64,000 nucleotides of DNA from Ascoidea asiatica (Eukaryota; Ascomycota; Saccharomycetes; Ascoideales; Ascoideaceae): the NCBI GenBank assembly GCA_001600695.1, contig BCKQ01000009.1:620001-684000 (forward strand). The letters are read 5' to 3'. The notes under the pieces were generated by a model. It was not told the DNA's origin, did not search any database, and saw only the letters and a list, made by a program, of their open reading frames with translations. Positions within the stretch are counted from its first letter, which is position 1; each line of letters opens with the position of its first letter. Positions 43,589-54,544 of this stretch are shown here, one piece after another. The position numbers and the translations under genes were made by a program.

Positions 43589-45549
43589 TAAGTTTAGAAA
43601 TTTTGATTAAAGATATAAAAATTTTAATCAAAAATTTCAAAATTTATCAAGAAAAATCATTAGAAAAATGTAAAAGACAATGGTCTGAATTTAATATTCC
43701 ATATCAAATTATTGGAATAGTTTTAATATTTTCATCATTTATAATTTTAGTAATAATATCAAAATTAATACCATCAGTAGTAATATCCCAATTAAATGAT
43801 GAATTTTTATCATCAATAATTTTAATGACATGTTTAATAAGTATAATATTTTGTTCAATTTTTTTAGTTTTAAAACCTCCAATAATTGAGTCATTTTTAC
43901 ATTGTTTTATATTAAGTATAGGTATTGGAATTTTTTTTGGATTTTTAATAACAATTTTTGATAGATATTCATTTTCATGGTTATTTTCTCAAATCACAGA
44001 TTTTATTAAAGATAAAGATTCAGATTGGAGTTTTACAAATTTTGTTGTATTGATAATTTCTTCAATAATTTATACATCAAATAGTTTTATAATTTGGGAA
44101 GATAAAATTATAAATTTTATTTTAATTTCATATGGATTTTTATTACTTTTTTCAACAATTAAAAAATTACTTATAATTAATGAAAAATATGATAAATATA
44201 TGAAATTTATTACCAATAATAATATTACAAAAGAACAAATTGAAAACTTTAAAGAAGATTTAGGATTAAATTCTAAAATTAAATTATTATTAAAAAGATT
44301 TAGAGAAGATGAAGATATTACTACATTTCAAAATAAAAGTTTAAATTTAGGATTATCAATATATCATTGTATTTCATTTATAATTGTTCAAAGAATTTCA
44401 ATGATATTTAAAAATTGTCGAGAAGAACAAATAAATTTTAATACAAAAATGATAAAAAAGACATTAATTGAAAATTGTGAAATAAATATAGAATATTTAT
44501 CAATTAAAACATTAATTGGATTAATTATAATAATATTTTTTTTCAAAGCATTTATTAAAAAAATATTTATAAGTAATTTTGAAACACCATCATTTAAAAT
44601 TTGGTTTCAAACATTTTTTTTAAGAATTTTATATTTTATTGTAATTTATTGGTTTTTTGAATATTTAGAAATTAATAATGATTTAAATAAAAATTTTTTT
44701 AAAATTTCAGAAAATTTATTAAAATTTTTTAAAATTTGGATTTCAAGAATTATATTTATAATTTCAATGATTATTGGAATGATTGCATGGTTAAAAGGTC
44801 CAATATGTATAAAAGTACTTAGACCAGTTGATGATGAAGAAAAAAAAAACTTTATTAATAATATTAATAATGGATTTATACCAACGTTTGAGAATAGTGT
44901 AATTGGATATGGAAATTTATTTGGATCATCATATTTTTTATTAATTTTAAATTTTGTTGCAATTATAATATTATCAAATAAACCATTAGGTGGAATTTTA
45001 ATTTTAATGTTGGTTATTCAAATTTTTACAATTTTAGAAATTATTCATATTTTAAATCTTAAAGATAATATGATTGGAATTTTAATATTTCAATTATTAG
45101 CATTATCATTTTTTTATTCAAGTGGACATCAAGCAACAATATCTTCAATTCAATGGGAATTTGGATTTATGTTAAGTGAAAAAATTATATTTCCAATAAC
45201 ACATTTTATTATAATATTAAATAATTTTGGACCATTTATAATTGTAACATTATCAGTAATATTAATTAAATTTTGGAAAATTAAACCATTAAAAGAAAAA
45301 CCAATATCTTTACTTTCTAAAATAACAGAAAATAGTTTAACAATACTAATGATTCAAACATTATTAACATTAGTTTCAATGATTATGAATACATTTTTTC
45401 GAAGGCATTTAATGGTTTTTAAAATTTTTACTCCAAGAATGTTAATGAATATGATAATTTTAATAATTATGAATATAATTATAATAACAGTATCCATAGG
45501 TATTGGAGGATCAAGATTAATTTATAAAGTGAATCAAATCTTTGGCTAA
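41611..45549 (+). CDS. GPI13: GPI ethanolamine-phosphate transferase 3 (Gpi13/PIG-O)
   Basis: 1312 residues from the ATG at 41611; the in-frame stretch upstream lacks an ATG. Gpi13 adds phosphoethanolamine to the third mannose of the GPI precursor in the ER lumen. After an Asn-rich cytosolic extension of about 140 residues comes one membrane span (YIINISCLFILQIIGIFFFL). The alkaline-phosphatase-like domain follows, with metal and nucleophile motifs IIIDALRFDF, ADPPTTTLQRLKGLTTGSLP, GLDHVGHRYGP and MGDHGMDLNGNHGGDS. About a dozen membrane helices make up the C-terminal half. The Thr in TTTLQR is the expected acceptor. It is longer than the S. cerevisiae protein (1017 aa) because of Asn tracts and the N-terminal extension. 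Confidence 0.95.
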
Positions 45550-45809
45550 TGAATCATTAAAAAACTGTTATTTTAATTTTATATATATTCCTTTAGGATT
45601 TCTTTTTTTACTATTTTTTTTTTAAAATTCTTTTTGATAGATGGAGTAATAAAACAAAAAATAACTGCAAAAAGTGTAAATCGACACCTTCCCGAATAGG
45701 CAATCGCAAAAGACCCACAAAACTGGTTTTGCGCACCGCTGAAAATCGGCTGATTTTTTGCGTTCCCGAAAATTTGATTCAATTCCCGCATTTTTTTTTT
45801 TGTGGTGTG

Positions 45810-45845
<36 letters not shown>

Positions 45846-45972
45846 NNNNNNNNNNNNNNNNNNNNNNNNNNNNNNNNNNNNNNNNNNNNNNNNNNNNNNN
45901 NNNNNNNNNNNNNNNNNNNNNNNNNNNNNNNNNNNNNNNNNNNNNAAAAAAAAAAAAAAAAAAAAAAAAAAA
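45810..45972. other. assembly gap of 100 N flanked by poly(A)
   Basis: 36 A, then exactly 100 N (45846-45945), then 27 A. A round 100-N gap is a conventional placeholder of unknown size, and the poly(A) on both sides explains why assembly stopped. ORFs drawn through it are artefacts. Confidence 0.97.
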
Positions 45973-46991
45973 GAATTCAACAGAAAATAAATTAAAAAAA
46001 CATGAAAATTTATCACAAATGAAGGAAATGAAAGAAATGAAAAGAAAAGGAAAGAAAGAATGAAAAGAAATGAGATGATTTTTTGAGTTCTTTTACTTGG
46101 TGGAGTTGATGATGATTATACAATTACAGAGCCACACCTGTTCTTTTTTGTTCATTGAGGATAGCTTCTTACATAAGTTAAAGAGTATTTATTTAGGTAT
46201 CAATCTACAGTAATTGATGAATTCTAATTCCAGAGTTGCCGAAGAGTCTTAAATTAAAATTATGTTCTTAAATTCGTGATTGAATTTGAAATCAGTTAAT
46301 TTTGGATTATTTATCTTTTTTTGGAACATGGATTTACTTCATTCTTATTGGTCTTTATTCATTCACATTATATATTTAAATTCTGTTAAGAGAATAAATA
46401 TTGTTAAAGAAAATTATATTTTCGTGTTTTAATAATGTTATTGATTGATTATGAGTTCTTTATGAGTTCTTTACTTTTGGAAATAACATGATTTTTTAAG
46501 AATTAAGAATATGTTGAATACAATTTGAAAAAAAAAAAAAAAAAAAACATTTTAATCAACTCAAATGGTAATACGTAAACAAAAATTCATTACTTTTCAT
46601 TACAAAATTTAATTTTTTTNTTACAATTGTTATGAAAAGATTTAATGATATGTTTTATTAATCACCTTATTAATTACTATTTCTAGTAATAGTTAAGGTA
46701 AAAATGGTAATAGATGTGTGACATATTGTAACAAATTTCTTAATTGCATGATCATTAACTAAAGGATATTNAAAAAAGATTGAAATAATGAAAGGAAAAG
46801 AATTAAATAAATGAAATGAAAAACATTTATCCTAAATTTTAAATATATTTAAACAATAGGTTTTCTCTTGTGGAAGTAAGAATTTAATTTTCCCTTTTTA
46901 GTCATTATCAAACAATTCAAAAAAACTTTATTTATTTTTAAATAATAATAATAATATTATAATACAAATACAAATCAAATATAAATACAAA

Positions 46992-47029
46992 TCAAATTAA
47001 TCAAATTAATCAAATTAATCAAATTAATC
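46992..47029 (+). repeat. 9-bp tandem repeat in the Sho1-like leader
   Basis: TCAAATTAA is repeated about four times directly before the start codon at 47034, so it is probably within the 5' UTR. Confidence 0.85.
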
Positions 47030-47033
47030 AAAA

Positions 47034-47564
47034 ATGGCTTTTAGTAATTTAGTTCAAGATGGTATCTTTTGTTTATCATTTCTTTTTAATGGTGCAAGTT
47101 GGGTAATTTATTTAGTTGGTGTTGGTTATACTCAAGGTAATGTAAATTATTCAAATNCTTTAGGTTTAACTTGGTTCTCAATGTTTTTTCAATGGTTTGT
47201 TATTACTACTGTTTTATTCATGCAATTTTTTGATTTAATTTATAAACAAAGATTTGAATTATTTTTAAATACAATTATTTTAATTTCATTTATTTTAAAT
47301 GTTATTATTACTAATTCTTATATTTATTTAAGATCAATAAATTATGAATTAATTATTGGTATTGGAGCAATGTGTTGTGCAATTGCAGATTTTATTTGGA
47401 TGTTTTATTTTAGTTTAAAACCAGAAGAACCATTAAGAAAATTTACTTTAAGTAAAAAATATCTTTCAAAATATGAANAAAATTCAAATCAAGAAATTTC
47501 TGAACCATATCCAAAAGAAAGTGCAATTGAACCAGAAAATGCTTCAGGTCAAACTCAAGTTTAA
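47034..47564 (+). CDS. Sho1-like four-pass membrane protein without SH3
   Basis: 176 residues with four hydrophobic spans (about 10-32, 46-68, 75-95, 104-127). The arrangement follows the membrane domain of the osmosensor Sho1: SWVI after the first span, TWxxxxxQ before the second, FDLxxxxR after it, and the closing IWMFYFS, comparable to Sho1 IWILYYG. The cytosolic tail is only about 50 residues (KPEEPLRKF to GQTQV) and has no SH3 domain, unlike Sho1 (367 aa), which uses the SH3 to bind Pbs2. No SH3-coding frame follows. It may be a paralog or a reduced Sho1. Two codons contain N (residues 42 and 149). The stop codon lies in a 19-bp tandem repeat. Confidence 0.7.
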   Translation: MAFSNLVQDGIFCLSFLFNGASWVIYLVGVGYTQGNVNYSNXLGLTWFSMFFQWFVITTVLFMQFFDLIYKQRFELFLNTIILISFILNVIITNSYIYLRSINYELIIGIGAMCCAIADFIWMFYFSLKPEEPLRKFTLSKKYLSKYEXNSNQEISEPYPKESAIEPENASGQTQV

Positions 47565-47617
47565 TCAATAACTGATTATTTAATCAATAACTGATAATTT
47601 AATCAATAACTGATAAT
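47561..47617. repeat. 19-bp tandem repeat spanning a stop codon
   Basis: Three copies of TTAATCAATAACTGATAAT (the first with one change). The TAA stop of the Sho1-like gene is in copy one. Because 19 is not a multiple of three, copy-number change leaves the protein end intact and alters only the 3' UTR. Confidence 0.9.
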
Positions 47618-48794
47618 TTAATTGTTTAATTAGTTTAGCAATGCTAAGCTTTTTATATCATTTAGTCTTAACTTGATTTAGCTTAATTTATTTTAAAGTT
47701 AATTTAAGTTTGAGTTCAATGATTTAGTTTATTGTTTATTCAAATTTTCATCAATTCTAAATTTTATTATTATTTTTTTTTATTTTATTTTATATTTTTC
47801 TTCATCTTACTTTTTAAAACTATGATTTATGATGCCATATGACCACTCTAAAAATATTTTAATTTACATCAAAGTATATTCAAAATTTAACAATAAAAAA
47901 TATCTTATATATATATATATATATATTTTCTTTAATTAATTCTCAATTCTAATCATGCTAATTATATTTGCTTCTAATACACATTCTTTAATATCTTTTT
48001 TTATACAGTATCTTATCCCCCCCTTCTTCAGAAGAATTATTGATCCTTTTCTTTTTCTTTCTTTCTGTAAGAAGTATTCCAATTACCGAAGATTAAAAAT
48101 AAAGATCAACAATATTGAGTCTTGTGATGGCACCTNAAATGAATAAATTGACTTCTGATTGAAGTTTACTGATTTCCATCCCCTTTTTTTTATTAATTGT
48201 TTCTTGTTTCTTGTCTTTCGGATTAATTTCCAACCAGTTTCTCCTAAGAATAATCAGTTTGAGAAGAGGTCCCTATTTCCTCGTGGTCAGTAACTCGATT
48301 CACATACCTCCTTTGCGTTTCTTCACTCCTTTATTAACTTGTCTCCTCATCATTTCCACCTTCTTTCCATCATCTTTCTATCATTTCTACACCTTCTTTT
48401 ATTCTTTTATTCTTTTTTCATCAAATTTAATCGTTTTTCAATTTCTGATCGGCTTTTTGCCACCCGCCGCCGACAAGTGCTGCACGTGTGTGCATGTAAC
48501 TGCTATTTGAATGTGNTTTACTGCTTCACCTGCATAAACTGCTGCACGCAACGCAAAACCGAGTTCAAAAAGTGCACAAAAACANCGCAAAACGCGCGAA
48601 TANCTCCTGAANCGCACGTGACAGGTCACTTTTGAAACACTGCGGAACCGACGCGATTTGCAAATATAAAAAAAATAAGCAAAGAATTTGAAGAATTTGA
48701 AGAATTTGAATAAAAAAGCAGTAAAAAAAGCCATGGGAGTGAATTTGAATTTAAATTTGAATTTAAAATTGTAATTTCTTTGTTTGTTTCCTTT

Positions 48795-48796
<2 letters not shown>

Positions 48797-48842
<46 letters not shown>

Positions 48843-48844
48843 TT
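48797..48844. repeat. (TTTC)n microsatellite
   Basis: About eleven to twelve tandem TTTC units without interruption, upstream of the F-box/LRR gene. Confidence 0.92.
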
Positions 48845-49042
48845 CTTTTTGATGGAGAATTTAGTCTTTTTTATTTTTATTTTATTTCTTCTCTTTTGAT
48901 TTCTAGTCTTTTTGAAAATGGTTTATAAATATGAGAAATTCTTCAGTTTTGATTACTTATCTGATTTTATTACTTGATTCAATCATAAATCTTAAATATT
49001 GTTAATTATATATTTCAAAATTCAAGGGATAGAATAATAACT

Positions 49043-49045
49043 GAA

Positions 49046-49076
<31 letters not shown>
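49043..49076 (+). repeat. (AAAT)n tract at start of F-box/LRR gene
   Basis: About eight AAAT units directly before ATG 49080, probably 5' UTR. The tract supplies the A-rich context seen before many starts in this window. Confidence 0.88.
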
Positions 49077-49079
49077 ACA

Positions 49080-49591
49080 ATGACTGATGTTAATTTTATA
49101 CTAAACTTACCTTTTCATTTAATTGATTTAATATTTGAAAATTTACCTTTAGATAAAATATTATTATTATCAAATATAAATTCATATTATTTTTATAATT
49201 ATGGTATTTTTCATTTAATTAAACATTTAAATATAAATTGTAATTTAAATTCACATACAAAAATTATTAAAGCTAATGAACCTAATGAACCTAATGAAAA
49301 AATTGAAAATAATGAAGATAATAAAGAACCAAAATCAAATTTAAAATTTCAATTAAATTTAAAAGATTTAAATAATTCAAATTTATTTAAAAGTTATTTA
49401 AATTCTATGCATTCATTAAAATTAATTATAAATTTAAATGATTTTAATAAAATTGATAATAATAAAAATAAACAAAATTTAGATAATTTAATTAATGATT
49501 TAAATGAAAAAATATTTAATAATATTAGTAATTCAATAAATTTTAAAAATTTTAATTTCACCTTAATTAAAACTAATAATATCAATGATTC

Positions 49592-49645
<54 letters not shown>

Positions 49646-51422
49646 ACTTAATGAAAGTAATACCAATGAAAATAAATATAATGATAAATTCTTAAATCAA
49701 TTAATTTTAAATTTAAATTTATCTAATTTTTGTTTCAATTCTTTTAATATTTCAAATAATAATTTAAATAGATTATATAATATTTTCTTAAAAAAAAAAG
49801 AATTACATCCAAATATTGAAATTCAACAAGAAATTCCAAATGAAATTGAAAATATTCAAGAAATTACCCCTGAGAATACCCCTGAGAATACCCCAGAGAA
49901 TGACCCAGAGAATACTCAAGAAAATATNCAAGAATCAGAAGAACCAGAAGAACCAGAACAAGAAGAAACTCAAATTAATAGTTTAAGATATGATAATGTT
50001 GAAAATAGTGATGATATTGATGAAAATAATCAACTTGATTATGAATCTGATGATAATGATAATGATAATGATGATAGTAATAATGTTAATAAAAATATTA
50101 ATGCAATTATGTTTAAAAAATTAATTTTAAAAAATAATAAATTATATATTATTGAATCCTTAAATCAATTTTCAAAATATTTAACTCATTTAAATTTATC
50201 AAATAATAATATTTATAAATTAGAAAATTTTAGAAATTTAAAAAATTTAATTTATCTTAATTTATCTTATAATAAAGTTGATATTTTAAAAAATTTAAAT
50301 AATTTAAAAAATTTAAAATATTTAAATGTTTCAAATAATTTTAAATTAACAAAAATTGAAAATTTATCAAAATTATCAAATTTAAATTATTTAAATTTAT
50401 CAGGTAATTATTTATCAAAAATTTTAAATATTTCAAAATTAATTAATTTAAAACATTTAAATTTATCAAATAATTTAATTATTAAACTTGAAAATTTAAA
50501 TACTTTAAAAAAATTAATTTATTTAAATTTATCTGATAATAGAATTTCAAAAATTGAAAATATTGAAAATTTAATTAAATTAAATTATTTAAATTTATCA
50601 GGTAATTATTTATCAAAAATTTTAAATATTTCAAAATTAATTAATTTAAAACATTTAAATTTATCAAATAATTTAATTATTAAACTTGAAAATTTAAATA
50701 CTTTAAAAAAATTAATTTATTTAAATTTATCTGATAATAGAATTTCAAAAATTGAAAATATTGAAAATTTAATTAAATTAAATTATTTAAATTTATCAAA
50801 AAATAATATTTCAATTTTAGAAAATTTAAATCATTTAAAAAATTTAAAATTTTTTTCAATTTCAAAAAATAATTCAATTAATAAAATTGAAAATATTAAT
50901 AAATTAATTAATTTAAAATATCTTAATTTATCACATTGTTCAATTTTTTTTAAATATTTAAATCCAAAAGAAATTTTTATTAATTTAATTAATTTAAAAT
51001 ATTTAAATTTATCTTCAAATAATTTACTTTATTTTGATAANTCTAATTTTTTTATAAATTCAAAAAAATTTTTACCAAATTTAATTTCTTTAAATTTATC
51101 AAATAATCAAATTAAAGTTATTAATATTAATCATTTAAAACTTTTAAAAAATTTAANTAATTTAAATATAAGTACAAATCCATTAAAAATTTTAAATGAT
51201 GAAAAAGATTTATTTATATTTAATTTATTTAATGAATTAAATAATTTAAATTATTTAAAAATTGATAAAAATGAATTAATTCAAAATTTTCATATTCTGA
51301 ATTTTAATTTTAATCATTATAATAATTCTCATTTTTTCATAAAAGATGTTGATGAAAATAATTCAATTAAAAATCCTTTAATTAATAATTATCAACAATC
51401 AATTTTAATGGAATCTGCTTAA
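49080..51422 (+). CDS. F-box and SDS22-type leucine-rich-repeat protein
   Basis: 780 residues. The N-terminus has an F-box-like stretch (LPFHLIDLIFENLPLDKILL, residues 10-29 and onward). An Asn tract at about 174-192 and an acidic region (PENTPENTPEN, then EEPEEPEQEE) follow. From about 365 to 735 there are some 15 leucine-rich repeats of about 22 residues with consensus LxNLKYLNLSxNxIxKIENL, the SDS22 type. Three repeats (66 codons) occur as an exact duplicate at the DNA level (50382-50777). F-box plus LRR proteins are usually substrate receptors of SCF ubiquitin ligases; that role is inferred. Ambiguous bases at 49928, 51041 and 51157 affect three codons. Confidence 0.72.
50382..50777 (+). 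repeat. exact 198-bp tandem duplication inside LRR region
   Basis: Copy one is 50382-50579 and copy two is 50580-50777; by eye they are identical, and a third partial copy (about 23 bp) starts at 50778. The unit encodes three 22-residue LRRs, so the duplication keeps the frame and repeat phase. Confidence 0.9.
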
Positions 51423-51659
51423 AGTTCTTTTTTTTTTTTTTTTATTTTTCTTTATTTTTTGTTAAAATTTCATTCATTTATTTCATACATATTTCATTAT
51501 TTATCTCATTATTCTTTTTTTATATATATACATATACATTTATGGAAAATATCCATATTTAGTTATACATTTTAAATATTTTATATAAACATCTATAATA
51601 AATTATAATACAATAAATTTATTAAATTATTATATAAACTTAATTAGGATTTAATTTAA

Positions 51660-53348
51660 TTATGGAATTGAATTATTAAATAAACTATTAATTATAATAC
51701 AAGAAGCTTTAAATTCACCTTTTTTCTTAATTAATTTTTGAAAAGTTTTATTAATATTTTTATAAGATTTTGGTATATTTTTTCTANAATTATTATTATT
51801 ATTATTATTAGAATAATTTAAGAAAATTTCAATTGAATAATTTAAATCATTATAATTTTCATTACCTTTATAATTTTCATTGAATAAGATATTAAAATTT
51901 ATTAAAAGTATGAGATTTTTATTATTATTAATTTTTTTAAAAAGTTTAATAAATTTTAAATTTTTAAAAAATTTTAATAATAATAAAATTAAATTTTTTT
52001 TATATTCTTCATTTTTAAAAAAAATTTCATTATTTTTATTATTTTTATTATTTTTATTATTTTTATTATTAAAATTATTATTTTTAATTAAATTTTCATA
52101 AGAATATGGAAATATTTGAATAATTGAAAAAAATTGATTAATAATTTTTAAAATAAATGAAATTTTATTATCATTATTATTAGTTTGAATATTATTAAAG
52201 GGTATAATTTTTGAAAAGATATTAAAAATTTTAAAAATTTGAAATAAATTATTTAAATCAATTGAGATTATTAAATTTTTTAAAAAATTATTTGAAAATA
52301 AAAATTTATATAATTTTAATAAAAAAAATAATCTTTTAATTTTAATTATAATAAAATTATTAAAATTTTTAAAAAAATTAATTAAATTATAATTATTATT
52401 AAATATTAAANTCATATTTGATTTTTTAATAAAATAAATATTTAAAAATTTAATTAAATCTAAATTATTTNNNAAATTATTTGAAAAATTTAAAATTTCT
52501 AATGAAATTAAATTATTTTCAATTGAATTTGAATTTTCAATTGAATTTGAATTTGAAGTTAAGAGATTAAAATTGATATTAATGAAATTATTTAAAATTA
52601 AATTAAAATTTAATTGAAATTGATTGAAATTATTTAAAATTTTATAATTTAATTTAATATTTATTAATGGAATTAAAATTTTTAAATAATTTAATCTTTT
52701 TAACCAATTATTTGTAATTGGTATTGGAAGTAATTCAAGAATTTTAGTTTTTTCTTCATTATCTATTTCTCCATTGAAATTATTGTCATTATCATCATTA
52801 TCATTATTATCATTATTATCATTATCTATATCATTTATATTATAATCATCAATAATATTTAAAATCTGATAATCAATTGAATTAGAATTATCCTCGGCGT
52901 TAGCGCCAATATTATTATTATCATTATTATTATTATTATTAAATTTATTATTTATTGGTTTTAATTTCTTTTTCAAGAGATTATTTAAATTTAATAGATT
53001 TACTTTTTTATTTAATAAATTATTATTATTTAATTTTAATAAATTTAATTTTTTTTTATTAAAAGATTTTGAATTAATTAAATGTAAATTATTATTAATT
53101 GATAAATTATTATTATTATTATTATTATTATTTATATTTTGTGAATGATTATTTGAGAATATTGAAAATAGATTGATTTGATTATGATGAATATGATTAT
53201 TATTTATATCATTATCTATATCATTATCAATATTTGATAAAGAAGAAGAAGAATTTGATATTGGAGATAAGTTCGGCGCTAAAATTGGAGATAAGTTTGG
53301 AGATGAATTTAAGTTGAAATTGAAGTTGATATTATTACTTTCATTCAT
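51660..53348 (-). CDS. Asn-rich protein of unknown function
   Basis: 562 residues, not recognised. The N-terminal 200 are low complexity (Asn tracts, Asp/Asn repeats, a Leu/Asn/Lys region). From about 205 there is hydrophobic, leucine-rich sequence with a regular look (LLPIPITNNWLKRLNYLKIL), possibly a degenerate helical or LRR-like fold. A 9-bp repeat encodes NKNNKNNKN at about 420-435, and the end (KKGEFKASCIIINSLFNNS) is less repetitive. Ambiguous bases at 51787, 52411 and 52471-52473 affect a few codons. It lies convergent to the F-box/LRR gene, 237 bp apart. The long open frame supports coding, but no function can be given. Confidence 0.6.
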   Translation of the reverse strand: MNESNNINFNFNLNSSPNLSPILAPNLSPISNSSSSLSNIDNDIDNDINNNHIHHNQINLFSIFSNNHSQNINNNNNNNNNLSINNNLHLINSKSFNKKKLNLLKLNNNNLLNKKVNLLNLNNLLKKKLKPINNKFNNNNNNDNNNIGANAEDNSNSIDYQILNIIDDYNINDIDNDNNDNNDNDDNDNNFNGEIDNEEKTKILELLPIPITNNWLKRLNYLKILIPLINIKLNYKILNNFNQFQLNFNLILNNFININFNLLTSNSNSIENSNSIENNLISLEILNFSNNXXNNLDLIKFLNIYFIKKSNMXLIFNNNYNLINFFKNFNNFIIIKIKRLFFLLKLYKFLFSNNFLKNLIISIDLNNLFQIFKIFNIFSKIIPFNNIQTNNNDNKISFILKIINQFFSIIQIFPYSYENLIKNNNFNNKNNKNNKNNKNNEIFFKNEEYKKNLILLLLKFFKNLKFIKLFKKINNNKNLILLINFNILFNENYKGNENYNDLNYSIEIFLNYSNNNNNNNXRKNIPKSYKNINKTFQKLIKKKGEFKASCIIINSLFNNSIP

Positions 53349-53732
53349 TATATATTTCTTTGATGTATTTTTGTTGTGTTCTTCATTATTTATTGTTTAA
53401 TATTTATTCTTTAGTAGATAATAGTTATTATTATTATTATTATTATTATTTGTTGTTGTTTTTCTTCTTCTTGAAATAAAGCTTCTTTTTATTCTTTGTT
53501 TATTTTTCTTGTTTATATTTGGTATTCTGAAAGCGGAAATGGNGGCNAGTGAGACAGGTGGCTGGTGNGTGGCTAGTCTTATTTCGATAATAAAAAATAA
53601 ATTGTTTCTTCTCTTGTTGATAAAAGAACAAAAATAAAAGTATTAAGAAACAAGAGGAGATAAATATGTAATAAATAGAGATATAATATATATAATATAT
53701 ATAATATATTGAGTCTATATAATATAGTAAAA
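53349..53732. other. divergent promoter, Asn-rich orphan / SMX2
   Basis: 384 bp. It contains an ATT trinucleotide tract (53427-53451), ambiguous bases at 53543, 53547 and 53568, a GTGGCTAGT motif at 53569-53577 also found near 54810, and an ATATATA stretch just before SMX2. Confidence 0.5.
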
Positions 53733-54060
53733 ATGGTGTCAGCTCCTGAATTAAAGAAAGTAAGTAAGTATATATATGATATATATAAAAGATATTAAAT
53801 TGCAATGTGATTTGTTTGTTAAGAGAGATTGTGTATTTGATATTAACAAGTAATAGTATATGGATAAGAATATATTAATAAAATTGAATGGTAAAAGACA
53901 AATAAATGGTATATTAAGAGGATATGATATTTTTTTAAATTTAACAGTTGAAGAATGTATTGAATATAATTTAAATAATAATAAAGAAAATTTACAAATT
54001 GGTACATGTATAATTCGAGGTAATTCAATAATTTCTATAGAAATTTTAGATAAAATATAA
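53733..54060 (+). CDS. SMX2: Spliceosomal Sm protein G (SmG), spliced
   Basis: Exons 53733-53759 and 53857-54060 encode 76 residues: MVSAPELKK joined to YMDKNILIKLNGKRQINGIL and onward. It matches yeast SmG (MVSTPELKKYMDKKILLNINGS, GILRGYDIFLN, VIRGNSIISLEALD). The Sm1 motif (ILRGYDIFLNLTVEE) and Sm2 motif (IIRGNSIISIE) are both intact. SmG is one of seven proteins of the Sm ring on U1, U2, U4 and U5 snRNAs. Its stop is only 25 bp from the convergent GNA1 stop. The first exon encodes just nine residues, so a single-frame search would miss it. Confidence 0.94.
53760..53856 (+). other. spliceosomal intron of SMX2
   Basis: A 97-nt intron: donor GTAAGT at 53760, branch-like TATTAAC at 53841-53847, acceptor TAG ending at 53856. 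Splicing joins AAGAAA to TATATGGATAAG and recreates the conserved ELKKYMDK of SmG. Confidence 0.9.
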
Positions 54061-54085
54061 TATAATATAAGTTAAGTTAAGTTTA

Positions 54086-54544
54086 TTAAAATCTATATGA
54101 CATTTCAATACCATCATTTTTAAAACCACATTTTTTATAAAAAGGTTCATTATATAATGAACAATCTAAAATTACTTTATAACAATTTTTTTCATTTGCT
54201 AAATTTTTTAAAAAATTTATTAAATAAATACCTAATTTTTTACCTTGTTGATTTTTTAAAATTGAAATATCTTCAATATGACCAACATTTGAACAATTAT
54301 GAATTAATTTTTTTTCAATTATTAACATCCCACAACCTACAATTTTATTTAAATTATTTAAAATTACATATGAATTATAAGTTTGAAAATTTAAATTCCA
54401 AAAATTTATTAAATTTTCAAAATTTTCTTTACTTATATTACCAACAATTGTTAAAGTTGATAAAGTTTCTAAAATACCATTTGAATAATCATTTTTTTCA
54501 ATTTTTCTAATTGAATAACCTGGTGGTAATTGTAAATCCCTCAT
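54086..54544 (-). CDS. GNA1: Glucosamine-6-phosphate N-acetyltransferase
   Basis: 152 residues (S. cerevisiae Gna1 has 159). It is a GNAT-fold enzyme that acetylates glucosamine-6-phosphate with acetyl-CoA, on the path to UDP-GlcNAc for chitin, N-glycans and GPI anchors. Signatures are LPPGYSIRKIEKNDYSNGIL, the conserved GHIEDISI strand, the CoA-binding QGKKLGIYLI loop, and DCSLYNEPFYKKCGF with a final EMSYRF. It sits convergent to SMX2 with 25 bp between stops. Confidence 0.95.
   Translation of the reverse strand: MRDLQLPPGYSIRKIEKNDYSNGILETLSTLTIVGNISKENFENLINFWNLNFQTYNSYVILNNLNKIVGCGMLIIEKKLIHNCSNVGHIEDISILKNQQGKKLGIYLINFLKNLANEKNCYKVILDCSLYNEPFYKKCGFKNDGIEMSYRF

Larger units (their letters stand above)
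45550..47033. other. intergenic region containing scaffold gap
   Basis: Left of the gap, a GC-richer stretch (about 45670-45790) precedes poly(A). The gap is 45846-45945. The right side is AT-rich with purine-rich GAAATGAAAG repeats (46020-46070) and single ambiguous bases at 46620 and 46771. A 9-bp tandem TCAAATTAA runs from 46992 to 47029, ending just before the next start codon. No gene was recognised. Confidence 0.5.
47565..49079. other. intergenic region before F-box/LRR gene
   Basis: 1.5 kb. It contains T-rich 3' flank, an (AT)n tract (47909-47926), a GC-richer island (about 48450-48660) with CACGTG at 48483-48488 and 48615-48620 and four ambiguous bases, a (TTTC)n tract (about 48797-48844), and an (AAAT)n tract (49043-49076) running up to the next ATG. 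The overlapping open frames here are on both strands and lack motifs. Confidence 0.5.

Noticed and set aside
45579-46063. Open frames running through the N gap
   Set aside because: Poly-Phe or poly-Lys plus X; these are artefacts of the poly(A) and unknown bases.
48211-48734. Several overlapping frames on both strands in the GC-richer island before the F-box/LRR gene
   Set aside because: No ATG-plus-domain combination, several N bases, and no similarity to known proteins; better explained as promoter DNA.
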